From Arthrobacter bambusae (GTDB taxonomy: Bacteria > Actinomycetota > Actinomycetes > Actinomycetales > Micrococcaceae), in assembly GCF_030812595.1 (NCBI RefSeq), contig NZ_JAUSSZ010000008.1, positions 163,789 through 227,788 of the forward strand: 64,000 nucleotides of DNA. Reading direction: 5' to 3'. The notes below the pieces were generated by a model that searched no databases, was not told the DNA's origin, and worked only from the letters and a program-made list of their open reading frames with translations. Both the position numbers and the translations under genes were made by a program. Below, piece by piece: positions 51,525 to 60,141 of this stretch. Each line of letters opens with the position of its first letter. Within the stretch, counting starts at the first letter, position 1.

Positions 51525-52325
51525 CTAGATCTTGGTGACCTGGTTGAATGCGAGCGTAACCGGGGTTTCGCGTTCGAAGATCGACACCAGGACCACAAGC
51601 GTCTGGGAGTCCATCTTGATCTCGGAGATCGTGGCGGGAAGGGTCTCGAACGGACCTTCCTTGACGATAACGGATTCTCCGACCTCGAAGTCGATGTCGA
51701 CGGGTGCCTGGTTCTGCTTGTTGACCGGCTTGCCCTTTTCGGCCTGCTGCTCTTCGAAGACCGGAGCCAGCATCGAGAAGACCTCGTCGAGGCGAAGCGG
51801 GACCGGGTTGTGTGCGTTGCCGACGAATCCGGTGACACCAGGGGTGTGGCGCACAGCGCCCCAGGATGCGTCAGTCAGGTCCATACGGACGAGGACGTAA
51901 CCCGGAATGCGTACGCGGTTGATGATCTTGCGCTGGGCGTTCTTGATCTCAACGACTTCCTCCATGGGCACCTGGATCTCGAAGATGTAATCTTCCATGT
52001 CCAGGGTCTGGATGCGGGTCTCAAGGTTGGCCTTGACGCGGTTTTCGTAGCCGGCGTAGGAGTGGATGACGTACCAGTCACCTTCCTGGCGGCGAAGCTT
52101 GGCCTTGAACTCCTCAGCGGGGTCGGCGGGCGCTACGGCTGCCGCGGCGGCCAGGGCGTCGGCGTCGTCAGCGGACTCACCCTGGTCGGCGTCGTCGACG
52201 TCGGCAGTTTCGGGCGCAGCAGAATCGACCTCGGATCCTTCCACGGCGTCCGCCGTGGCGTGGGCCGTGCTTTCAGCGGGCCCATCCAGCTCAGTCTCAG
52301 TTACCTCGAGCTCCTGCTCAGACAC
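51525..52325 (-). CDS. nusG: Transcription termination/antitermination factor NusG
   Basis: The GTG at 52325, with GGAG upstream, gives a 266-residue protein ([20 protein letters not shown]); an ATG 30 nt upstream is possible. The first ~85 residues are an acidic extension typical of actinobacterial NusG. The NGN domain ([20 protein letters not shown]) and the C-terminal KOW domain ([20 protein letters not shown]) follow. It links RNA polymerase to Rho or to S10. It lies downstream of secE. Confidence 0.95.
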   Translation of the reverse strand: MSEQELEVTETELDGPAESTAHATADAVEGSEVDSAAPETADVDDADQGESADDADALAAAAAVAPADPAEEFKAKLRRQEGDWYVIHSYAGYENRVKANLETRIQTLDMEDYIFEIQVPMEEVVEIKNAQRKIINRVRIPGYVLVRMDLTDASWGAVRHTPGVTGFVGNAHNPVPLRLDEVFSMLAPVFEEQQAEKGKPVNKQNQAPVDIDFEVGESVIVKEGPFETLPATISEIKMDSQTLVVLVSIFERETPVTLAFNQVTKI

Positions 52326-52375
52326 TTGGTCTCCTGCTTCCTCATTGCCTAACATGCCTATTTAAATGGCTCAAT

Positions 52376-52430
52376 TCCGCAAACCCTGCGAAATCCCTTG
52401 ATTTTCCGGGGATTCCACGCGGTTTGCGGA
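52376..52430 (-). other. Hairpin between secE and nusG
   Basis: TCCGCAAACC (52376-52385) pairs perfectly with GGTTTGCGGA (52421-52430), with an inner GAAATCCC against GGGATTC pairing. There is no U tract. It could modulate the secE:nusG ratio or be a processing site. Confidence 0.6.
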
Positions 52431-52439
52431 GCGATCCGC

Positions 52440-52721
52440 TTAGTGGTTCGTGGTGCCAGCCGTGCCGAAGACCCATTTGATTCCCGTACCGAAAGCCAGG
52501 TCCAGGATGGTCACGACGAGCATCATGATGGCCACGAACACCAGCACCACGACTGTGTAGTTGACCAGTTCCTTGCGGGTGGGGGCAACTACCTTCTTGA
52601 GCTCGCCGATTACCTGGCGGACAAAAAGTGCAATTCGAGCGAAGAAGCCGGAATCGGACTTCTTGGCAGGGCGGCCCTTCGAGCTGCTCGCAGCTGTTTC
52701 GGTCACCTGATCCTCACTCAT
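52440..52721 (-). CDS. secE: Preprotein translocase subunit SecE
   Basis: A 93-residue SecE with a polar N-terminal region, the conserved amphipathic helix FFARIALFVRQVIGELKKVV and a single C-terminal membrane helix (TVVVLVFVAIMMLVVTILDL). It clamps SecY. The position between tRNA-Trp and nusG is the standard one. Confidence 0.96.
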   Translation of the reverse strand: MSEDQVTETAASSSKGRPAKKSDSGFFARIALFVRQVIGELKKVVAPTRKELVNYTVVVLVFVAIMMLVVTILDLAFGTGIKWVFGTAGTTNH

Positions 52722-52744
52722 CTATGCAAACGTCGTTGACCCGA

Positions 52745-52806
52745 CTCTGATCAGAGCCATGGTTGCTGCGCTTGTTCCAAGGAGAACCCCGGAACAGCTT
52801 GCGCAG
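52745..52806 (-). other. tRNA-Trp trailer hairpin and palindrome before secE
   Basis: GTTCC (52774-52778) and GGAAC (52791-52795), with CTGCGC/GCGCAG outside, form a stem next to the tRNA 3' end. A perfect 12-bp palindrome CTCTGATCAGAG lies at 52745-52756. They may serve tRNA 3' processing or termination. Confidence 0.4.
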
Positions 52807-52876
52807 GGCAGACAGGACTCGAACCTGCAACCTGCGGTTTTGGAGACCGCTGCGCTACCAATTGCGCCACTACCCT
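52804..52876 (-). tRNA. trnW: tRNA-Trp (anticodon CCA)
   Basis: The complementary strand folds as a full cloverleaf: acceptor AGGGTAG/CTGCCCT, D arm GCGCAATTGGTAGCGC, anticodon arm GCGGTCTCCAAAACCGC with CCA, and T arm GCAGG-TTCGAGT-CCTGT. The discriminator base is G, as in bacterial tRNA-Trp; CCA is not encoded. Its place just upstream of secE-nusG is conserved. Confidence 0.97.
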
Positions 52877-53186
52877 ATGGAACGAGTCCATATTTTGGCC
52901 ACACTCCACCAAGGCCAAGAAGTCCCAAAGAGCACGGGATTCGAGGCCAATCCGGGGCGCGAACCATTGTGATGTTTTTCAACACCGGTGAACCAGTCTA
53001 CGCAAGAACGTCGCGATAGTCGAACCGGCCCACATTCCGGGGCATCCAGGCCATCTCGTTCATGTGATCAGCCTCAACTGTCACTTTCCCGACGTTAGCC
53101 CGATAGCTCCGCAGAACAGCATAAAGTAGATTCCGTCGAATCCCACCATCCAGCTCATGAGCTGCCCGCGAAGAACGGTGCTTTAA
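52877..53186. promoter_or_regulatory. Divergent region between tRNA-Trp and the aminotransferase gene
   Basis: No gene is seen in these 310 nt. On the minus strand TTCGAC (53019-53024), 18 bp, TAGACT (52995-53000) is a candidate tRNA-Trp promoter. On the plus strand TAGATT (53127-53132) fits a -10 but lacks a good -35. Confidence 0.45.
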
Positions 53187-54416
53187 ATGTCTGCCGGAAT
53201 ACCTGCCGCCCGCATTTCACAGCGAATTTCCGCCATCGCCGAATCCGCCACCCTTGCCGTTGACGCCAAGGCCAAGGCGCTCAAGGCAGCGGGTCGCCCC
53301 GTGATTGGCTTCGGCGCCGGGGAGCCCGATTTCCCGACACCTGACTACATCGTCAAGGCCGCCGTCGAGGCCGCCGCCCAGCCGAAGTACCACCGCTACT
53401 CCCCCGCAGCCGGACTGCCGGAGCTGAAGAAGGCCATCGCCGAGAAGACCTTCCGCGATTCCGGCTACAAGGTTGACCCTTCCCAGGTGATGGTCACCAA
53501 CGGCGGCAAGCAGGCTGTTTACAACACCTTCGCCACACTGGTTGATCCGGGCGACGAAGTAATCATCCCCACGCCGTTCTGGACCACCTACCCGGAGGCC
53601 ATCCGCTTGGCCGGCGGCGTTCCCGTTGAGGTCTTCGCCGGCCCCGAACAGGGTTACCTGGTCACCGTGGAGCAGCTAGAAGCCGCAGTCACCGACAAGA
53701 CGAAGATCCTGCTTTTCGTCTCCCCGTCCAACCCGACAGGCGCCGTTTACAGCGCCGAACAAGTCGCCGAGATCGGAAAGTGGGCGGCGGCCAAGGGCCT
53801 CTGGGTTGTCACCGACGAGATCTACGAGCACCTGACCTACGACGGCGTGCCCTTCACCTCGATTGCCACGGCCGCCCCCGAGCTCGGCGACAAGGTGGTC
53901 ATCCTCAACGGTGTCGCCAAGACCTACGCCATGACAGGGTGGCGGGTCGGATGGATGATCGGCCCGAGCGACGTCATCAAGGCCGCCACCAACCTCCAGT
54001 CCCACGCGACGTCGAACGTTTCCAACATCATGCAGATCGCGGCGCTGGCGGCAGTGTCGGGTCCGCTGACCGCCGTCGACGAAATGAAGGTGGCCTTCGA
54101 CCGCCGTCGGAAGGCGATTGTCGCCGGACTGAACGAGATCGAGGGTGTTGAATGCCCGACGCCGACCGGCGCCTTCTACGTGTACGCCGACGTCCGCGGG
54201 CTGCTGGGCAGGGAATTCCCGACGTCGAACGGTCCCGTGCGTCCGTCGACGTCCGCTGAGCTCGCCTCACTGATCCTCGACGAAGTTGAGGTCGCCATCG
54301 TTCCGGGCGAGGCCTTCGGCCCCTCCGGTTACGTCCGCCTCTCCTACGCCCTGGGCGACGACGACCTCGCCGAAGGCGTTCGACGCCTCCAGGAATTCCT
54401 CGGCCAGGCCAAGTAG
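53187..54416 (+). CDS. aspC: Aspartate aminotransferase (class I PLP enzyme)
   Basis: A 409-residue class I/II aminotransferase of the Ib branch. The PLP lysine is K245 in [16 protein letters not shown], with [23 protein letters not shown] and the C-terminal arginine in [13 protein letters not shown]. It probably interconverts aspartate and oxaloacetate, though prephenate or tyrosine activity is possible for this branch. A strong terminator follows 14 nt after the stop. Confidence 0.92.
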   Translation: MSAGIPAARISQRISAIAESATLAVDAKAKALKAAGRPVIGFGAGEPDFPTPDYIVKAAVEAAAQPKYHRYSPAAGLPELKKAIAEKTFRDSGYKVDPSQVMVTNGGKQAVYNTFATLVDPGDEVIIPTPFWTTYPEAIRLAGGVPVEVFAGPEQGYLVTVEQLEAAVTDKTKILLFVSPSNPTGAVYSAEQVAEIGKWAAAKGLWVVTDEIYEHLTYDGVPFTSIATAAPELGDKVVILNGVAKTYAMTGWRVGWMIGPSDVIKAATNLQSHATSNVSNIMQIAALAAVSGPLTAVDEMKVAFDRRRKAIVAGLNEIEGVECPTPTGAFYVYADVRGLLGREFPTSNGPVRPSTSAELASLILDEVEVAIVPGEAFGPSGYVRLSYALGDDDLAEGVRRLQEFLGQAK

Positions 54417-54430
54417 CCTTTCGCCTGCGC

Positions 54431-54469
54431 AAACGCTCGCTCACCTTGGGAAAAGGTGAGCGAGCGTTT
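54431..54469 (+). terminator. Terminator after aspC
   Basis: AAACGCTCGCTCACCTT (54431-54447) and AAGGTGAGCGAGCGTTT (54453-54469) form a perfect 17-bp stem with a 5-nt loop. Confidence 0.92.
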
Positions 54470-54652
54470 CGGTTTAAGGCCCCCGACGTGAGCAGGCGTC
54501 CGGGTTTAAGCCCCGCCGCCGACGCCCGGTCACATAAACCGCCACCGCAGCCAACGCCCGGTCACATAAACCGCCCCCGCAGTCACCTTGGGATCGAGGT
54601 GAGCAGGCGTTTGGGCTTAAGCCGCCAGAGGTGAGCAGGCGTCGGGGAATTG
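54453..54652. repeat. Repeat array derived from the terminator 3' arm
   Basis: Units built on GGTGAGCAGGCGTTTGGGCTT and TTAAGCC start at about 54453 (the terminator arm itself), 54485, 54596 and 54628. Between them lies a second pair, ACGCCCGGTCACATAAACCG extended to 29 bp, at 54522-54550 and 54554-54582 with one difference. The array fills the gap between convergent aspC and the response regulator gene. Confidence 0.8.
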
Positions 54653-54673
54653 AGGTGAATATCTGAGCGGGGG

Positions 54674-55345
54674 TCAGAGGAGGCGGCGCTCGGCGGCCCA
54701 CTTGGTCAGTTCGTGGCGGCTGGAGAGCTGGAGTTTGCGGAGCACCGCGGAGACATGGGTTTCCACCGTCTTGATGGAAATGAACAGCTCCTTGGCCACC
54801 TCCTTGTAGCTGTAGCCACGGGCAATGAGGCGCATGACTTCCAGTTCCCGCGCAGAGAGCCGGTCCAGTTCGTCGTCGGCGATCCCGGCCGGGGACGTTC
54901 CGAATGCGTCAAGGACAAAACCCGCCAGCCTCGGGGAGAAGACGGCGTCACCATCGGCCACGCGGATCACAGCATCGGAGATCTCGGGGCCGGATATCGT
55001 CTTGGTGACATAGCCGCGCGCCCCGGCCCGAATCACGGCCACGACATCCTCGGCCGCATCTGAGACGCTCAGGGCCAGGAAGCTCGTGCTCCCGCGCAAG
55101 GGAGAGGAAGCGCCGATGACCTCCCGTCCGCCGCCGCCAAGGCCGCCAGGCAAATGGACGTCAAGCAACACCACTTCCGGGCGGACTTGGGCAATCACGG
55201 CGATGGCTTGCTCCACTGTTCCGGCTTCGCCCACGACGTCGATCCTGGAATCGAGGTCGGCTTTCAGCCCCGACCGGAAAATGGCATGATCGTCCACGAT
55301 CACCACGCGGACCTTCCGCGCTACTTGCTCTGACAGGGCGTTCAT
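54674..55345 (-). CDS. NarL/LuxR-family response regulator
   Basis: A 223-residue regulator. The receiver domain has the acidic pair VVIVDDHAIFRSG, the phospho-acceptor D62 (VVLLDVHLPGG) and the conserved lysine in YVTKTISG. The C-terminal LuxR helix-turn-helix is LSARELEVMRLIARGYSYKE, then VAKELFISIKTVETHVS. It overlaps the kinase gene by 4 nt. With the PspC proteins next door it is a LiaR-like envelope-stress regulator by inference. Confidence 0.93.
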   Translation of the reverse strand: MNALSEQVARKVRVVIVDDHAIFRSGLKADLDSRIDVVGEAGTVEQAIAVIAQVRPEVVLLDVHLPGGLGGGGREVIGASSPLRGSTSFLALSVSDAAEDVVAVIRAGARGYVTKTISGPEISDAVIRVADGDAVFSPRLAGFVLDAFGTSPAGIADDELDRLSARELEVMRLIARGYSYKEVAKELFISIKTVETHVSAVLRKLQLSSRHELTKWAAERRLL

Positions 55346-56682
55346 CCTTTGGCTTCTCCGTTTCGGGTCTCCGCTTTGTCGGCGTTCTCGACGGGCAGCT
55401 TCAGGCGGACTTCCGTGCCCTCGGAGCTACTGTTGATGACCACAGTGCCGCCGTGGCGTTTCATGCGTCCGATAATTGACTCCTTGACTCCAAGCCGGTC
55501 TTCCGGAACGGCATCCGGGTCGAAGCCGGGTCCGCGGTCCCGGACGAAAACCTCGCTCCCCGTTTCCGAGCTCTCGAGATAGACGGACACGGCACCGCCG
55601 CCATGCCGGGCGGCGTTGTGCATGGCCTCCCGTGCCGCCAGGACCAGGGCCTCGTGCCTGTCCGTCATGATGGCGTCTCCCACGCTGACGACGTCGACGG
55701 CGTGTCCGTGGGCGTCCTCCACTTCGGCCGCGGCCGCGGCAATCCGCTCCGCCAGGAGTCCCGCATCCTTGGCGGCGTCCCGGTAGAGCCAGCTGCGCAG
55801 TTCACGCTCCTGGGCGCGGGCGAGGCGGACCACATCCTGTTCGGAGCCTGCCCGGCGCTGGATCAAGGCAAGCGTCTGCAATACCGAGTCGTGCAAGTGG
55901 GCTGCAATCTCGGCCCGCTCAGTCTCACGAACCCGCGCTGCCCGCTCAGTTTCAAGGTCCTTCCAGAACTTCAGGCCCCAAGGCAGCAGCACCAGGGCGA
56001 CACCGCCCAGCACTGCAATGGAAGCCAGCAGAGCGAGCCAGGTCTGCTCCCACGAACCGGAACCGGACACCATGACCAACACCCCGGCGACCACGAGTGC
56101 CAGGCCCGCTGCGAGGCGCACCCAGCCGCCGGCCTGGTCGGCCTTGGTTTTGTCCACCAGTCCGGCCCGGCGCGTCTCATCCAACTGCATCCACGCAATC
56201 GCTGCTCCGCCGAGTATGGCCGCCGCCGGAATCAGCGTGCCGAGGGGGACGTCGACGCCGAATTGCCGGGCAATGAGGATGGCCGCCACGAGGAGCAGGC
56301 CGGCCCCCAGGAGGATCTCTTTCCCGTACTGGATGCGACGCAACCTGAACCAGGAAGCGAGGACGGGGACCGGGGCGGACAGCGGCAGGGGCTGCGCTCC
56401 GCCGTCGGGCGTTATTACCTCCGAAGGCATGCTCACCGAAGGAGCAATGGGCGACGCCGGGCGGCGGCTATTGCGGCGGGCGCTTTCGTCGGCGGTGGGC
56501 ACCATGACCCACAGCCAGGCGTAGAAGGCCAGGCCCGCGCCGCCGGCGAACGAAGCAAGGACCATGCCCAGCCGGATGTACTTCACAGGCCAGCCAAGGT
56601 GGTCCGCCAGGCCGCTGCACACGCCCGCAATCATCCGGTCGCTGCTCCGGACCAGCGGCGGGCGCTGCATGGCGGTTGTCAT
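55342..56682 (-). CDS. Sensor histidine kinase with N-terminal PspC domain
   Basis: The ATG at 56682 gives 446 residues; a TTG at 56694 is an alternative. The N-terminal PspC domain (MIAGVCSGLADHLGWPVKYIRLG) is followed by several membrane segments (about 35-60 and 105-225). A HisKA_3 dimerisation domain has the phospho-acceptor in AAHLHDSVLQTLALIQ, and the ATPase has DRGPGFDPDAVPEDRLGVKE. Fusion of PspC to a LiaS-like kinase suggests direct sensing of membrane or cell-wall state. It reads away from the PspC genes at 56808. Confidence 0.92.
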   Translation of the reverse strand: MTTAMQRPPLVRSSDRMIAGVCSGLADHLGWPVKYIRLGMVLASFAGGAGLAFYAWLWVMVPTADESARRNSRRPASPIAPSVSMPSEVITPDGGAQPLPLSAPVPVLASWFRLRRIQYGKEILLGAGLLLVAAILIARQFGVDVPLGTLIPAAAILGGAAIAWMQLDETRRAGLVDKTKADQAGGWVRLAAGLALVVAGVLVMVSGSGSWEQTWLALLASIAVLGGVALVLLPWGLKFWKDLETERAARVRETERAEIAAHLHDSVLQTLALIQRRAGSEQDVVRLARAQERELRSWLYRDAAKDAGLLAERIAAAAAEVEDAHGHAVDVVSVGDAIMTDRHEALVLAAREAMHNAARHGGGAVSVYLESSETGSEVFVRDRGPGFDPDAVPEDRLGVKESIIGRMKRHGGTVVINSSSEGTEVRLKLPVENADKAETRNGEAKG

Positions 56683-56701
56683 GAATCCATCCAAACACGT
56701 A

Positions 56702-56762
56702 TCAGGGACTTCGGCGCTCGAAGCCAGGGCAACTCAGGGGGCCACTCAGGGAACGTTCAGGG
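56702..56762. promoter_or_regulatory. TCAGGG direct repeats between the divergent PspC operons
   Basis: TCAGGG occurs at 56702-56707, 56734-56739, 56746-56751 and 56757-56762. The last three are 12 and 11 bp apart, close to one helical turn. The position in the 125-nt divergent promoter region suggests binding sites for the adjacent response regulator. Confidence 0.5.
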
Positions 56763-56807
56763 TATCCCCCAATAGAGGGCGACATCGCCGGAAGGCAAGA
56801 TCGAAGT

Positions 56808-58277
56808 ATGAACGCGAACAGCATGAATCCCGAGGACCCCGGACAAGCAGCGGAGCCCGGACAACCTGCAGAACCCAGCCACCCGGCAGGGACAGGCTCG
56901 CCGGAAGAACCGGCCCAGCCAAACTCCGGCAGCACCGGCGGCGCGGCACCGTACTATGCCGCTCCCGCTCCCCCGCAGAACTTCTTCACCTGGATCCGCA
57001 GCCAAGGGATCAGCCGCGGCCGGGACCGGTGGATGGGCGGCGTGGCCAGCGGCATCGCGCACCGCTTCGGCATCGACCCTTTGATCGTCCGCGGCATCTT
57101 CATCATCCTCACCCTCTTTGCCGGCATCGGCATCCTGCTCTACGGCCTCGCATGGGCTCTCCTGCCCGAACCCGATGGACGCATCCACGCCCAAGAGGCC
57201 GGCGCGGGACGCTGGTCCGCAGGCATGACCGGCGCCCTCATCACAACCATCATCGGATTGCCAAGCCTCGGCCACGGCTTCTGGGGATGGGGTTTGAACG
57301 GCGTTCCTGGAATCCTGTGGACGCTCTTCTGGGTAGGCGGCATCATCTACCTGGTCTACTTCCTGGTCCAGCGCAGCAAATCCCGCAACGGAAGGCAGAC
57401 CATGGGCACGCAGCACTATGCGGCCGCTCCCGGCTCGCCGGGCGGGGCGGGCACCCATGCCTCGGCAGGTTATCCAGCCGGTCCTTCGAGTGCCGGTCCG
57501 TACAGCGCGGGTCCTTACAGCGCAGGGCCGTACAGCGCAGGTCCTTACAGCGCGGGGCCCGCCACGCCCTCGGGGCCCTTCGATCCTCCGGGACCCACTC
57601 CGCCGGCAGGCGTTCCCAACCGCCCCGAACGGCCCGAGCGGCCGCGGCGGCAGGGACCCGGCGCCGCCATCGTAGCTGTCTCAGCGGGGGCGGCCCTGCT
57701 GGCCGGCGGGACGCTCAAGCTGCTCGACGCCGGCAACGTCATCCACCTGGGCGACGCCGCCAACGCGGTGGTCTGGGCAACGGGCTCCGCCGTCCTCGGC
57801 CTCGGCATCCTGGTCGCAGGTCTCCGTGGCCGCACTTCGGGACTGCTCGGCTTCCTGGCGGTGGCGACGCTGGTGATCGGGGGCATATTCAATGTCGCCC
57901 CCAACGCGGACCGCTTCCGCCTCCAGAACGCCCAATGGAACCCCGTGAGCATCGAGGATGCCCGCAAAGGCTTCGACATCACCGGAGCCAACGGGACCGT
58001 CGACTTGACCAGGCTGAACCTCAGCGCACCCCTTGGCTCCGACGTCGTGGTTCCCATGGACGTGACCGCAAGCAACATCAAACTCCTCATCCCCGCGACC
58101 GTGCCGGTGGAGGTCCAGGCAGACATGACCTTCGCGAACCTCAAGCAGGACGGTAGCGCCGTCACCCAAAGCAATGGTGGCACCCGGGACAGTTTCAACA
58201 CGGACAAGCCCGGCGCCAAGCTGGTCGTCAAACTCAACGGCACTTTCAGCAATGTCACCGTCCAGGAAGGAAACTGA
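56808..58277 (+). CDS. PspC-domain membrane protein with LiaF-like C-terminal domain
   Basis: A 489-residue protein. Residues 1-50 are proline-rich; a PspC domain follows (DRWMGGVASGIAHRFGIDPL, about 73-125) with membrane helices. A loop contains a five-residue repeat, SAGPY, four times in tandem (about 228-250, repeated as 15-bp units in the DNA), then four more membrane helices. The C-terminal beta-rich domain (SAPLGSDVVVPMDVTASNIK) resembles the LiaF/cell-wall-stress C-terminal domain. It is likely the membrane modulator of the divergent kinase. Confidence 0.82.
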   Translation: MNANSMNPEDPGQAAEPGQPAEPSHPAGTGSPEEPAQPNSGSTGGAAPYYAAPAPPQNFFTWIRSQGISRGRDRWMGGVASGIAHRFGIDPLIVRGIFIILTLFAGIGILLYGLAWALLPEPDGRIHAQEAGAGRWSAGMTGALITTIIGLPSLGHGFWGWGLNGVPGILWTLFWVGGIIYLVYFLVQRSKSRNGRQTMGTQHYAAAPGSPGGAGTHASAGYPAGPSSAGPYSAGPYSAGPYSAGPYSAGPATPSGPFDPPGPTPPAGVPNRPERPERPRRQGPGAAIVAVSAGAALLAGGTLKLLDAGNVIHLGDAANAVVWATGSAVLGLGILVAGLRGRTSGLLGFLAVATLVIGGIFNVAPNADRFRLQNAQWNPVSIEDARKGFDITGANGTVDLTRLNLSAPLGSDVVVPMDVTASNIKLLIPATVPVEVQADMTFANLKQDGSAVTQSNGGTRDSFNTDKPGAKLVVKLNGTFSNVTVQEGN

Positions 58278-58278
58278 C

Positions 58279-58584
58279 ATGAACACACACGAGCCCACGC
58301 GGACATTTGAAACAGAACCGCTGCCGGCACCTGTAAAGACCCAAGCCGCCCGGGCCAGGGTGGGCACGGTGGTCTGGGGGCTGATAGTCCTGGCACTCGC
58401 AGCCCTGATCATCATTTCCAAGCTCGGCCTCGTGGCCCTGAACGGCAACTACGTGTTGATCGGGCTCATGATCGGGGCAGGCGCGGCACTCGTGGTCGGC
58501 GGCCTGGTTTCGGCCCGTTCCCGAAAGGGCAGCGGGCCGGGCCCGGACTCCGGGGCCGGCGCTGCGGATTCCGACCACCGTTAG
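58279..58584 (+). CDS. Small two-helix membrane protein
   Basis: The ATG at 58279 follows GGAAGGAAAC two bases after the preceding stop. The 101-residue product has a polar N-terminus (MNTHEPTRTFETEPLPAPVK), two membrane helices (about 29-47 and 57-76) and a glycine/serine-rich tail. I do not recognise a family. Its position between two PspC genes points to the same envelope function. Confidence 0.75.
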   Translation: MNTHEPTRTFETEPLPAPVKTQAARARVGTVVWGLIVLALAALIIISKLGLVALNGNYVLIGLMIGAGAALVVGGLVSARSRKGSGPGPDSGAGAADSDHR

Positions 58585-58629
58585 CAAGCAGCACGTGACA
58601 AAGCAACCGCAACAGGGAAGGCTCTAGCC

Positions 58630-58887
58630 ATGGACAAATTCTTCAGCATCGTACGGAGCATCGGCCTGAAGCGCGGACCGCAGCGTTGGATCGGCGGAGT
58701 TTTCGGTGGCATTGCCGCCAAACTGAATGTGGACGTGGGCTATGTCCGCATTGGCTACCTGATCTTCTGCCTGCTCCCCGGTCCCGCCGTGTTGATCTAC
58801 GTGGCGGCATGGCTGCTGCTTCCCAACCAAAGCGGCGCCATTGCCCTGGAATCCTTCCTCACCCAGCGTTCGCAAGGCAGGAAATAG
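58630..58887 (+). CDS. PspC-domain protein
   Basis: An 85-residue protein that is essentially one PspC domain (GPQRWIGGVFGGIAAKLNVD, then VGYVRIGYLIFCLLPGPAVL) with a membrane hairpin and a basic C-terminus. It is the third PspC domain of the locus. PspC proteins regulate or effect membrane-stress responses. AGGGAAGG upstream of the ATG supports the start. Confidence 0.88.
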   Translation: MDKFFSIVRSIGLKRGPQRWIGGVFGGIAAKLNVDVGYVRIGYLIFCLLPGPAVLIYVAAWLLLPNQSGAIALESFLTQRSQGRK

Positions 58888-58950
58888 CTCAGTCCGGTCC
58901 CGTCGGTTGACGGCCTGCGGGACCACCGGCGCTCCGCCACCGCGGCGGGG

Positions 58951-58980
58951 CGCTGGGCTTGTTAAGGACGCTGGGCTTGT
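58951..58980. repeat. 18-bp-period direct repeat before pfkA
   Basis: CGCTGGGCTTGT occurs at 58951-58962 and 58969-58980 in the gap between the PspC gene and pfkA. Confidence 0.8.
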
Positions 58981-58994
58981 ACGGCGGTCATGGT

Positions 58995-59025
58995 TTGTGT
59001 CCCACCCCACATTGCCGCCTACAAT
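58995..59025 (+). promoter_or_regulatory. Candidate pfkA promoter
   Basis: TTGTGT (58995-59000) and TACAAT (59020-59025) are 19 bp apart, about 60 nt before the pfkA ATG. The -10 is good; the spacing is slightly long. Confidence 0.4.
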
Positions 59026-59084
59026 CGTTGTGAGCTCAGCGTGGCGCTCTGCACGTATACCTCCTAGCCAGGATTTGAGCCCTC

Positions 59085-60110
59085 ATGAAAATTGGAATCC
59101 TCACCAGCGGTGGCGACTGCCCCGGACTTAATGCCGTCATCCGCGGCGCCGTCCTCAAGGGAATCGCCATTCACGGCCAGGAGTTCGTCGGATTCCGGGA
59201 CGGTTGGCGGGGCGTTGTGGAGGGCGACGTCATCGACATTCCCCGCACCATGGTCCGCGGTATCGCCAAGCAGGGTGGCACGATCCTCGGCACGTCCCGC
59301 ACCAACCCGTTCGAGAACGGCGGCGGCCCGGATGTCATCAAGGCCCACATGGACCGCCTCGGCATCGACGCCATCATTGCCATCGGCGGCGAAGGCACCC
59401 TGGCCGCCGCGAAGCGCCTGACCGACGCCGGGTTGAAGATCGTCGGCGTCCCCAAGACCGTGGACAACGACCTCGACGCCACCGACTACACCTTCGGTTT
59501 CGACACCGCCGTCCAAATCGCCACGGAGGCCATCGACCGCCTGCGCACCACCGGAGAATCCCACCACCGCTGCATGATCGCCGAGGTCATGGGCCGCCAC
59601 GTGGGCTGGATAGCCCTGCATGCGGGCATGGCTGCCGGTGCGCACGCCATCCTGATCCCCGAGCAGAAGGTCAGCATCGAGCAGATCACCGAATGGGTCC
59701 AGGAGGCCCACGATCGTGGCCGTGCACCGTTGATTGTTGTGGCCGAGGGTTTTGTTCCCGAACACATGGAAGCCCCGCACTCCGAACGCGGCCTGGACAC
59801 CTTCGGCCGGCCCCGCCTGGGTGGCATCGCGGACCAGCTCGCCCCTGAGGTCGAAGCCCGCACCGGCATCGAGACCCGCGCCACGATCCTCGGCCACATC
59901 CAGCGCGGCGGCGTGCCCTCGGCTTTTGACCGCGTACTCGCCACCCGTTTGGGCATGGCAGCAATCGATTCCGTCGTGGAAGGCCGCTGGGGAACCATGG
60001 TGGCCCTCAAGGGCACCGACATTGAGCACGTGGGCTTCGAAGCTGCCCTGGGCAAGCTCAAGACCGTCCCGCAGAACCGCTACGACGAAGCCGCGGTGCT
60101 GTTCGGCTGA
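59085..60110 (+). CDS. pfkA: 6-phosphofructokinase
   Basis: A 341-residue PFK that phosphorylates fructose 6-phosphate in glycolysis. The substrate motif is GVPKTVDNDLDATD and the nucleotide region is GGDCPGLNAVIRG. At the position that separates donor types the sequence is GGEGT, with glycine at 104, which in this family marks ATP use; the lysine at 124 is of the kind found in PPi enzymes. That combination is the actinobacterial ATP-PFK type. Confidence 0.95.
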   Translation: MKIGILTSGGDCPGLNAVIRGAVLKGIAIHGQEFVGFRDGWRGVVEGDVIDIPRTMVRGIAKQGGTILGTSRTNPFENGGGPDVIKAHMDRLGIDAIIAIGGEGTLAAAKRLTDAGLKIVGVPKTVDNDLDATDYTFGFDTAVQIATEAIDRLRTTGESHHRCMIAEVMGRHVGWIALHAGMAAGAHAILIPEQKVSIEQITEWVQEAHDRGRAPLIVVAEGFVPEHMEAPHSERGLDTFGRPRLGGIADQLAPEVEARTGIETRATILGHIQRGGVPSAFDRVLATRLGMAAIDSVVEGRWGTMVALKGTDIEHVGFEAALGKLKTVPQNRYDEAAVLFG

Positions 60111-60141
60111 GCAGGTTCTTCTACTGCATAGACTCGATGTC

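Noticed and set aside
54453..54652. A CRISPR array
   Set aside because: The repeats are few, uneven in length and spacing, and related to a terminator arm. No cas genes are present.
57489..57560. A mobile repeat inside the PspC/LiaF-like gene
   Set aside because: The 15-bp units are in frame and encode the SAGPY linker repeat, so this is a coding tandem repeat.
59085..60110. A pyrophosphate-dependent phosphofructokinase
   Set aside because: Residue 104 is glycine (GGEGT), which goes with ATP use, although K124 resembles PPi enzymes.
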